Source: Siphonodentalium dalli (taxonomy: Eukaryota > Mollusca > Scaphopoda > Gadilida > Siphonodentaliidae). From it: DNA of 64,000 nucleotides. The stretch covers positions 95,615,343 to 95,679,342 of the forward strand of contig CP136065.1 in the NCBI GenBank assembly GCA_032622095.1, written 5' to 3'. Position numbers and translations under genes: made by a program. Below the pieces are notes generated by a model, which made no database searches, was not told the DNA's origin, and was given only the letters and a program-made list of their open reading frames with translations. Shown one piece after another: positions 35,801-47,800 of the stretch; position 1 is the stretch's first letter, and each line of letters begins with the position of its first letter.

Positions 35801-38800
35801 CCTGGCCCATGACGGCGAGCGCGCCTTGCGACTCAAAGTCCGACGTTAAAACCACACGGCCACCGAAGCGACCCCAAAAAAAAAAGGAAGCTTGAATGGC
35901 CGCTGTATTCTGACGTCGCACTTAGGACACTATATATGCACATTTTAAGGTCTCTATAGTATATATATGCTCTTTGAACATGCTTGGGACTATATAACAC
36001 ACATTTGCGAGTAACGATGGATTGCTAATGATGCTACACCAAATGCATGCCGTTAAAGTGTTTTTCTGTTTCATCAGGTTGTCCACAACGAGATGAGGCG
36101 AGTTGGCTGCGGCTTCGCTTTCTGTCCTAGCAAGTATTACAAAGCGATAACAGTGTGTAACTATGACAAGATGTAAGTAAACCATGGAATTCATTAAGGG
36201 TAGAACTTTAAGGTTGCACATGGTCGACCCGTTTCAGCAGTGGTAGATCATGCCACGGACCTTGATTTACTCATATAATCGAACACTTATGCAAATTACG
36301 GAGTAGTAACCATTAGTTCGCAGTATAAACTGGGCGTTGGAATAATACCGACCTGATGACAGCACTTGCACGTTATGCGATACAGGGGCAAAGGGTCTTA
36401 CATTTAAATATCTTCTAATGTGTAAAATTTACCACCTCCTGGTGTAGATTGATATCAAACTTAACTGGTCCACGGCCTAATACAATAACGATCAGCAAAC
36501 TGATCAATGACGATATAAATGTAAAACATCTCCGCAATTGTGCGAATTTATTGAGATAGAAATCTAGAAATGACCAAATATCTCAACTAGCCTATGTTGA
36601 ACAAGTACCATATAACTTTGTACAAAGGCAGTACCGATATACTCATACATGTATGTGAACTGTGTAATATGGACGTAGAAAAGAATATAGATTAATTAAA
36701 TGACCTACAGCAGTCGAAGCAGTAGGTATGTCCAGATTTGGTGCAAGAAATATACATTACGCATTTGTAACCTGGATACAGGTGTTACAAGTCAGGCGTG
36801 ATTTTGTCACAACGTTTGCTTACCATGAGAGAATCATTCAAACTATAAAAATGAAAATATTTCACCTATCCTAGTGAAAAGGGGTTACACAGTTACATTT
36901 GGAAGTCGTTTAAAAGATCCGACTTATTTTGTCACAATGTTACATTTGGAAGTCGTTTAAAAAATCAGACGCGTTTTCGTCACAAGTTACCAATGCTTAT
37001 CTGAGAATAACTCCAACTAGAACAATTAAAATATTTTCATTTTTATAGTTGGAGTTATTCTCCGCCAAGCATTTGCAACAATGTGACAAAAAGCAGTTCG
37101 GATTTTTAAAACAATTTCCAAATATAACTCCAAATGCCAAACAAAAAAATACTACGCATTTGTAACCGGGTTACTGGTCGTTACTGGTCAAACGTTGAGT
37201 CGACTTGTAAAAAGAACCACCACCTATTTGTAACCCAGTAACTGGTTACAAATGCGTCGTATTTTTTCCGTACCACATTCTGCCATATATGTGTGTCAGA
37301 GAAGATACCGCTTGTTCAAGTTCGCCACCTTTTTTCCAAAAAACAATGATTCCGTATTATCAAGACAAAACATTTGTTTACTGGTAAACAGTATATTATG
37401 CTTGAACTGCTACGTGTCGATTACATTTCTTTTCTACTAACATATATAGGGTGTACATATAAACAGTCGAACAAGTTAGTCGACCATAGATAGCTTGTGC
37501 GCTGTAGTTTCACAATTGCACATGTTCTGTGTCGTTACAACCCTTAAACATCGTAGACCGGTGTATGATTCTAGAATATCACTAATTATTATCGAAACAG
37601 CATCTGTTTATGCCAAAGATAGGTACATCTCCTAATTATGAATGCAGGCCATTGTGATGTTAAAATCCGGTTGAGATCAAGTGAATTGAAGCAATCGCTG
37701 GGATTCAGTAAATTAGAACATGGCCAATTATATACCAGTAACTGTTTGCTAATACTGACGATTGTTTGCTAACAGAAACCAATCAGTTAATTTATTGCAT
37801 GGCAATGACTCTGTTATTATACTTATATATATATATGAAACACCTAGTCCAAGTGTCCTATGACATAACCCAACTCGTGATATCTGGTGTTGTATATTAT
37901 GCTAATGTCATATTTTAATGAACTTCCCAATAATAATAAAATATAATAGTATTAGCGTATGGAATAATAAACTATGAATAACAAAGGGGCGTTGATCACA
38001 AGTTATATAAAGAAGATTATCCTCACATCTGGATAACTAACATATGAATAATTTCATATCATAACAGTAGTAGTCCAATGACTACTCCAAAACAAGTAAG
38101 TTCCCCTGAAGATATCTTCAGATGTTATATTAGAATGCGATGAAACTGTGGGAAGTTAATCCCCTATGTGTGACCAACATAATTATGTTTTACTAAATTA
38201 AATAAGTGATATGGTGATTGGCTACACGTTTGAATCAAAATAAATTGAAAGGGACGAGTCGACTTTTAAAAATTTGACAAACTCACTGGGTTAATATAGA
38301 GGTAACATGTAAATGTATTATTGTAATGTAGGTTTAACATTAATTTTGATAATATCAGTTTTAGTCAATCTATGTGTTCGTTCGACCAAAGCGTTTTCTA
38401 TAATTCACAGTGTATGTTGTAACAATCTTTGCACATTGTCTAAGTTATAACACATCACTTAACCCTTTAAGTGCCAGGTCCGATTTTTGTATCAACCCAT
38501 ATACCCTGTGCCCATGCATTCTCTTATATATGCGAGTCGACCATAGGTCGCCTCGCATATATAAGAGAATGCATTGGCCTAACAATTTTTCATCATTTGT
38601 TATTATTTATAATTTTTTACAATTTTAATAATTTTTTCTTATATTCTTTAACAGACTTATTTTGTAGGTTTAGTGCCAGGGAATCTCACGTTTTTCATGG
38701 GCATCATAATAATTACTATAAATACTTGGTGATAGTTTTGAGTGATAACATGCCCCTAATGTTTTATCCAGTTTGTTTTTAAATTCACTATAACATGCTT

Positions 38801-41800
38801 AAGCATACCCTAAAACAAATCAACCAAAAAAAAAAAAAATTCTTTTTATAAATTTTTTAGGGCCGATTTTACACACCGTAAATTAGGGCCGATGAGATCG
38901 GCCCGTGGCACTCAAAGGGTTAATTATCGCGTCAATGTGCAATTTGGTTATTCAGATAAAACCCTGCTTTCGGATATTTAACAAATGTCAAGTTTCTTTG
39001 GTATAAATGTTCGGAAATTTCAAAACTCGGCACACAAAATATTACGTCAGAACATCAACGTTGTTTCAGTAATCAGAATCAGTTTAGTATATTGTGCAGC
39101 TACAGTCAAGAACCCGATGCAGGTTTCATTATATATGCAGTCGACTTCATGGGATCTATATTCGAGAAGCTCGATGTTTATGTTCTAGAATCAAGGCATT
39201 TAAAACTGTTTTGTTATGCTGACTGTGTCACAAAAATCAATGTACATCTATCATCCAGCTATTTCTGTGTTTGTGAAATAAAATGATGTTAGATTCCCCA
39301 AGGTCTCAATACTGTTATCAGCACCAGACTATATCATACATGAGTTCACTGGACAATTGGTCATGTTCAAATTCCCATCTCAGCTCATTCAAATTGTACT
39401 TGTGGAAATTCATGTCAAGACGCAAACCATTTTTTCTTCAGTTGTCCTCTGTACGCAGAAGCGCGAAATCGGATGTGGGCTCGTATGGATGAACTTAACG
39501 TGACTATTGTCTCCGAAAAAGATCTCCTGTTTGGTGTACAACACTACAGCGGAAAGCTAAATGCGCGCCTGTTTGAGACAGTACAATCATTTATCTCATC
39601 TACAGACCGTTTCTCTTAATCTCTTAATCTCATAATTATCAGAATTTTCTCGTTATAGTTTCCCTTAACCCAATTCTGCGAGACCACAGCCACTCCAACA
39701 GCCACACTTAAACATTATCTTCTACAATACACCTGAATTAAAACCATCTCCGATATTTGAATTTATTAGCAATTGAATGCCAGGGGAGAGGAGCTCCGAT
39801 AAGTTCGGCAACTTGTGCTCCGATATAGTGGGTCACAATAAATATGTTCAAATCAAATCAATTATCGAATTATCCTCGGTTAACGACAGGTGGACCTTTC
39901 CTTGATGACTTGACACCTGGGACGTGCCCAAACGAGCAGTCTACAATAGTGAAGAGTGAACAATAACACCAAACGTTACGATAATGCCCAGCTACTATAT
40001 ATGCAAGGTGAATTGACAGCCATATGTTCAGTGTCTATTCGTTATAATGGGGGCACGGTGACTTTGTATAGCATATGACTGGACGCAGAACTAAGTTGTC
40101 CTTCACATTCGTCTTTAGATGTCAGTGTTGATTTTGTTGATGTATTTATATGGAGTAGTAAATAATGAATTGTGTTTGTGAACCATGATCTAGAACAATC
40201 TGAACCACAAGATGGTTTATTTCGACTAACTTTTCATTAATACAAACCTAGTTCATCTACAACTGTGGTTTCTAACAATTGGTTGAATTACGAAAACCCA
40301 GTAGTAATGTAACATTTAATCTTCAAACTATGTTGATGCAAATTGAGATCTGGATGTTGAACACCTTTTTGTATAACGTTTTATTTTCTCTCCCAGTAAC
40401 GATGGGGGGGACGCATACTACGCACCATTTACATCGGACTCAAACACAGCTAACAGAGCGGCGGACTGTAATGCTGCTGACAGAGAAAACGGACTGTGTG
40501 CTGGAGGTTTGTGATAGAAAATGACAATCATGGACATGGGGACAGGGTTTTTTTTGGGGGGGGGGGGGGGGTCTCATCCCCAAAACTTTCACCAAATTTT
40601 TCAACATTTGAAATTCATGTCTGACACAACATTAGTTGGAACTTTCAGACCGAATGTATGCTGAATGTTATATGATAGTCTATTTGGTGTGAAAGTATGC
40701 TGAATGTTATATCAAAAAGTCACACAAACCGGAAAAAAGTCCCATCACATGCTTGGTCAAGTTCGAATTTTTGCCTGACTTATCAGAATTATGGCCCATT
40801 TCTGGACTTTTGTTCTTTGGCTTCTCGATGATTCTCCTGTCGCCTTTACACTTGGTATATTGCGATTAGTAGTGGTCACAGAAGAAGAAGAAGGTCATAC
40901 GAACACAATATGGAGGTCACATAATGTTTTGTCGAAGTTCCTACAAATTGGAAGTCCCACAACTGCCGTTTCGTTTTTAAGTACGTCCGACCATACGGGC
41001 ATATATCTTAGCCACAGGTTAACATATTTGAATGGAATTGTGTATAGATGTCCGCCATCATGACTGCTTTCAAAATAGGGGCAACTGACTGAGCTCTTGT
41101 TGTCGTTTCCAGAGTAGAGTACCTTTGTTTATCTGGAATGTTTTGTTCGTTCGTCCGAGCTGAAATCTTAGCCATTGTTAATTCGATTTGTAATAAACAT
41201 GCAATGGACGTCGCCAACATTACTGCTTTCAAGCGAGTGGCGAATGACTTTATACGCATTTTACGTTCTAGAGTAATCGTCCTTTGTTTATTTTTAAATT
41301 TCTGCCCTGTCATTGTTTGAATTTGGTACCGTTTGGTAAGTAGGCGCCCGCGGTGCAACTTCTTGTTTTCATTTAGGACTTCAATGGCTATCAGTCGATA
41401 ATTGCCCACCGTATGGGGTAGTGGCGTTACATTGGACATTTCAAACAGTTGTAACCCTTTGAGGTACCAACACAAGAGCGTGCTAATGGAATTCCACGGA
41501 CTTGGAAATCTTGGTATGTTTCAATGGGAGATGGTGCAACTAGAAACGACACTCAGCCAATCGTTATAATCAAAGGAATATTTATGTACCGACTGTATAC
41601 TATTAAACGACATATCGTAGTGACCAACGGTATTTAGCACTCTTCGTGTTTCCACATAAACGCTATTTTTGACAACCATATAAATATAACTGTAGCTTAA
41701 TTTACCATAAGCTGTCAATTCGATGATTTTCTCTTAATTAGTCATTAAACTCAATTTCTAGATTCTTGGCTTCAATTGACCTGACTAATACAAAATATAT

Positions 41801-44800
41801 ATTCAAGTTTCTCTTCAAATGGATACGTGATTGGCAGGTTTTCATTCCCAAGGTACAATTGTTGATAGCAAGGAATCCATCATTCCAGATAATAGAATTA
41901 CATGCATTTTCAAGTTGGTTATTTTACCAGTACTGGGATTAAATTGAATAAGAATTAACTTTGTTCACTAAAGGTTATGAGTGATAACCGAAATGTTTAA
42001 GACAAATATAATCCGATATAAACCTCTGTAATATCACACTAATAAATTGCGGTTTGTTCTTACAGCATGCATGAACCTGTGGGGGTGTCTTAATGGAGGA
42101 TCTATCGATATTTCGACATGCAAGTGTTCGTGCGTGCCCGGATGGGTCGACGACAAATGTCAAACTAGTGAGTAAACACTAAGCAGAGGAGACACGCTGA
42201 ATTTAATGCTACACGCTGAATTTAATGCTACATGCTGAATTTAATGCTACACGCTGAATTTAATGCTACACACCCAATTTAATGCTACACGCTCAACTTA
42301 AAGCTATGTTGATCGTTTCAGACCTCCAGTTACAACAACATACACAATATAAGTTAACACCACGTTCATCACACTAGTACACCTTTATTACATATATATA
42401 TAACATTTAAAAAGACTGGCGTCTCAAGATATATAACATTCATTTTGTATCATATTTTACATATACAATAACAATGGACCATGAACATTCAGCTGCTGAT
42501 TATTATACATATTAGTAACAAACCTGTAGGAACGTAAAATATCGACAGATGAGAAGGTAACGTGAGGTACAATGTATACATGTACGTTTGCGACCGACGT
42601 TAATATTTTATATTACGATATATCACAATCATGTCTATTCCACTAATAGTATGTGCCATACATGTCGAGAGGTGTTACAATTGGCCCTTAACCCTTTACC
42701 CAACAGAACGGCCCTGTGCCAATGCATTCTCTTATATATGCGAGTCGACCATAGGTCGCCTCGCATATATAAGAGAATGCATTGGCTTAACACATTACAA
42801 ATTATAAAATTGTTAAAGAATGTAAGAAAAAATGGTAAATAGTGTTAAAAAAAGATTTTATTTTAGGCTAATGCATTCTCTTATATATGCGAGGCGACCT
42901 ATGGTCGACTCGCATATATAAGAGAATGCATTGGCACAGGGCTAACTGTAACTATCACAATGTGGTCAAGGAGCCGGTTCCAATGATATCCATATGTGTA
43001 TGGTTTTATTGAGACAGGCCGAAGATATTTTAGGCTGTTGAAGCTTTATTTGGCCGGTTTTGGCCGGTTTGTTGGGTAAAGGGTTAACCACACCTTCTGA
43101 CGATTCATGTGTGATGTCATTGCATCTAGAGAGAAATAAGTGTGTTATTGGTTAATTTACGTGTCGAGTGAGTCAAATTTCAGAAATAACTGTTAATAAT
43201 TTATTGTATATACAAATACGTTTATCTGAATAAGAAACACATCATGTTTTGTAAAAATAAGTACATGTTAGTAGGTCATGCATTTGATATAACTAAACAC
43301 ATCATATCTACATCGAATACAACCATACACTCGATCAGATCGCTTAGTGCGAAATAAAGTCGTGCATTAGTGTGTGAAAGTATGACAGAAAATATTAGTT
43401 AACATATTTCGAATGACAGGACTAAGAATCATTGGGATCCGTTTAACCATGTGATTCTCCGTCTATAATAATACAAACCGAATGTGAACTAAGACCGATA
43501 TTTTGCCAAAGAGCTACTTTTCACTTGACCAACATACATGGTTCCTCGTCTGAAACACGTCTGCACTACCACGTTTATGAATACCTGTAAATATTAGTAT
43601 GCGTATATGCTCGGTCAATACATTTCTCCATGGTGATGACTTCCTGTGATTATACTGACACACACCAGCGATTGTAGAAACAAGAAAACCATAGTCATAA
43701 ATGGTAACGCCATCAATATCATGTTATTAGGCATATCTAAATTATAATATAACATATTTTGGTTTCATGAATGCACCATCTTATAATTCCGTTAAAACAA
43801 CTAATCATTCAAATTATTACAACTACGGCGTATCACTGTAGGTTTCTCATTCACGACATCCGAAAGCCTCTAAATGCGGACCAGAAATCATCAGCAATGC
43901 TAGTTGTTATATTATGCATTGCGTTCCTGCAATAAAATCTTCAAGAGTGACCCAGCCGTAATTCACACCTAAATAGCGCCATCATAAAATATACATACCG
44001 CAACAATGAGACATCCGAGAAAGAACAGCCACGAATACATGCATACTGCAAAAAGTCTAACCGGTACGCAATATACGTTATTAATCAAAGTTACCCCATT
44101 GCTCCTATTTCTTTTTTATTCTATATTTTATTGGTAAAAAATAACACAAGTAACCAATACCATATACACAGAAAACAGTTAATAAAAATACAGTGCAGTT
44201 ACAATACATTTATTATTTATGTTACTGTTTGACTATTATATATTATTATACGATATCTATAATATATGCAACGTCATACATGGTTGATTAATGCTTTTTT
44301 ATCGAAGTTGTTTCCGTTAACTGTTTACCGTCGTTCCGCTTTTTTGATTTGTCTTAATTTTTGGCGTAACACAGTTTGTTGAATATTTACCGAAATTAAA
44401 TTACATCTGCAAATGATACTCGATGTCTTAAATTGGATATCATTACTAATCTTGGCAAATATCCTCAGAAAAAAAACATTGGATGTCATCGTTTGTGTTA
44501 TATTGTGGGAATAGGACATTACTCTTCGGCCTACTATAATTTCGTAAAATAACTCGCATCGCGTGAAACCGGAAATGTGTTGTTCTGCGAGATATCCCCA
44601 TAGCTCCATTAACACGACTCGGCGCGGCAGTGTACACATGTCAGGCTTAATGGTCCCTGCACAGGTGGACACAGATTTGGCCAGTGATTTACGACATTTA
44701 ACGGGTTGGTGCCCATTGTATATGTAATTCACTGGCTTGGCATCATGTATATACAACATTTCTAGCCATGTACATTCGCCTAACAAAAAATATATTGTAC

Positions 44801-47800
44801 GTAAGTAGTGTGAGAAGGCAACAAGTGCAAGATGAATTCAGTTAGATAGCCATGCAAGTAATGTTTTGGTTAGCGATCGAATATGTCATTCTGAACCAAC
44901 TGGAAGTGTACACATTACACCCCAACCAAACAACTCAAAGTTTAAACACTTTCATGACTGGAACTTCCCGAAACTTCCTGAATATATGCGCATCTTGCAC
45001 GAGGAGTCTCGCATATATGAGAGACTACATTGACATAATAATATCTACCTTAACATTGCACGCCAATTTATTATCTTATATACATGTATATGAGGCTCCA
45101 TGTAGGAGATCAAACGATGCGCACCAAAACGCACTCAAATATAACATTTAAATGTTTATTGTTTAGTTAGAAAGTTGGTGAAGTCTATAACTTGCCGATA
45201 TTCTTCCGCAAGCTGGTGCCTTCGCACAACCAATCTCACTGCTATGCTGTTATAGATCAGACTTTCATTAATAAGTTTCAATCGCAAACAACTAAATTAT
45301 GATGACTGTTACACTCGTACACTTCAGTTTTAAATTTTAACGTTTCGCGAATCATTTATATTATATAAGCAATTACGCATACATGTGTATGAACTCTGAA
45401 TGATCTCAACCAGGGACGTCTGCCGATCACACGAATCAGCTGACCGATTGCATGTTTCCATAGCGACTCAAGTTTGAAGCTTGCCGCCCTATTCCGTGGT
45501 TATAATGTCCACTTATTAAATTATATTTTGTGAATGTTCATCTCCTTATTTCAGAGGATTGTACGGGACTGACGGACGATGGTATGTGTCCAGATCTATC
45601 CGAACCAGACTACATTCCCGAGGATTGGAACAATCCTGGTTACAAAAACTATTTCTTCGAGAATTGCGCACTGAGCATGTGCCAAAGTAAGATGGATTTC
45701 ACACAGTGTGGGTCAGCGGACTCGCTTCATTATTCTTTTTTCGTTATACATGTATATGCGCAGAGATGGTCAGTTTCAGCATTGATAGACATGCAAATGT
45801 TTCAAATTCCAGACTTTCATAAACAAAGTTACATATTCAAACTAGAGGTGTGACTGTCCCAATGGGACTTAAGGATAGCCCCCGTGTTTTAAAAACGCAA
45901 GTGGTGCATGTCCATCGTGGCGCTTACATCCCGATTGGAGCGATCCTAATTGGAAAAGCTTTCACTTGGATAGCTGCGCACTGAGCATGTGCACATGTAA
46001 GATGTATTTCACACAGTGTGTGTCCGCGAACTCGCTTCATTACTCTTCGTTCGTTATACATGCATGTGCGCGCCTGTATGGTGTCGTAGAGATGGCTAGT
46101 TTCAGCGTTGATAGACATGGAAATGTTTCAAATTCTAAACGTTCCATAAACAAAGTTAATATTCCAAATATTGGATTCATTGAAAAGCTATAGTTACTGC
46201 AAGCACATAAATTTGTTAATATTTGTCCATGTTTTGTTCTTCAAACACTTATGTATTTATTTGATGAGAGACGTTTGGTGACCGGGCGAACGGCCCTAAT
46301 CCTCTATAAACCATGGATTTGTGCATTTTGACAATTCTTGGTATGTGAGCTACTATGTGCGACAGCTTCACATATATCTACCAGATTTATGGCCTTGTTT
46401 GTGTGCTAAGGCAATTGTAAGGCCGTTAGCGTGATAACTTGAACAAACATCAACGGAATTCATTCATATTATTTTCTGAAATCATTTTCCTGACAAACTG
46501 CACCAAACGTAAGAACGATCGTCCATGGGTCATTAATCGTTGTGTGTTGCATTACTTGCATATAGACTGGTAAGGATAGTATGACCATACGCAAGCGTAA
46601 TTAACGAACCAAAGCTAAAACAATCACATAGGGGTTTCTGCATGTAGCGTTTAAAACAATTCTTGTCAAAATCACTTTATAGATTCCCACCAAATAATAT
46701 TCACATGCATAAGGCTTATGTTTGGTGGGGTAATTATAAATAGTTATATATGTTGTCGAGAGTGCATGGAACTGAAACTAACCATTAGGCCTATATTACT
46801 TGGCGTGCTGGGGGGATGTTCATTTCAATCATAACATGTCATCATGTCAATTTCAACGATAGTCGACAAACGTGTAACTTTCACCATTGACCGAATGCGC
46901 ATGGAACTGAATGTATCTTCTGATTTGTTCATAAGTATGTGTTTTCATTCTATTCAAGAAAATAGGATATATATATGGATTATCAGATGCATGTAAGTAT
47001 GCAGACTTATGATAACAATCAAACCACATTAAATAATATCTCATTTCCTTTCGCACAGTATAGTCTCCACAGAACCATGCAGTATTGATCAACTGCTGTG
47101 CATGAGTTGGAAAATAAAGCTTTGAGATATACAAGTAGATCGTGTTGAGTTGTGGTGATTTTAGTTTATTTATTATTTGATCCAGTAGAGTGTCGGAGTA
47201 GACCCGTTAAAAATTCATTATGGACCTACTTTCCCTTATAAATAAAAACGAATAAATGATTTTATGACGTTTATATAAATAGGAGAATGTTGCACATCGA
47301 CTGATTTGTGTTGGCCTCTTGACAGCCGATTACGATAATATTGCTTTAGGCCCACCGATCTACTGTGCGACATTCGCCTTCCCAAATTTCAAAAATTGGA
47401 GCGTCGTATTAGTTAATAATTGGTGACGTCACAAAATCAGATATAACCTATATAGGACCCAAAGCGTCCGGCTTTGGTTCGTTATTATAGAAAGTCTCTA
47501 TGTTTTTTTAAAACCCTGCATTGTTGAGCCATCGAATAAAATTTGTTTCAGTATGTAGATGGTTTATTCCCACATGAGGATAATTTGTCTGTTCTGAATT
47601 GCCGCGAAGAAAACAACGGTCTTTTTCGTATAAAAGTTAAAACGTTTCAGTATGTCCACTCTAATTTTTCGTTCACACAACACTTGCGCAAGATGAATTA
47701 TGACTGGTATAATTTGAGATTTATTTGGTGATAACTTAAAGAATAAGATTATAAAGACGGATATTATTAAGCAGTTTCGAAAGTTCGACTGAAAATTGGG

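Noticed and set aside
35790-35876. A functional tRNA gene on the minus strand
   Set aside because: A and B boxes are good, but the acceptor stem does not pair well and the head runs into an A-rich end, so a SINE is more likely.
45879-45995. A working tenth exon of the CAP gene
   Set aside because: The acceptor has no pyrimidine tract, and joining at its AG would shift the frame; kept as a decayed duplicate.
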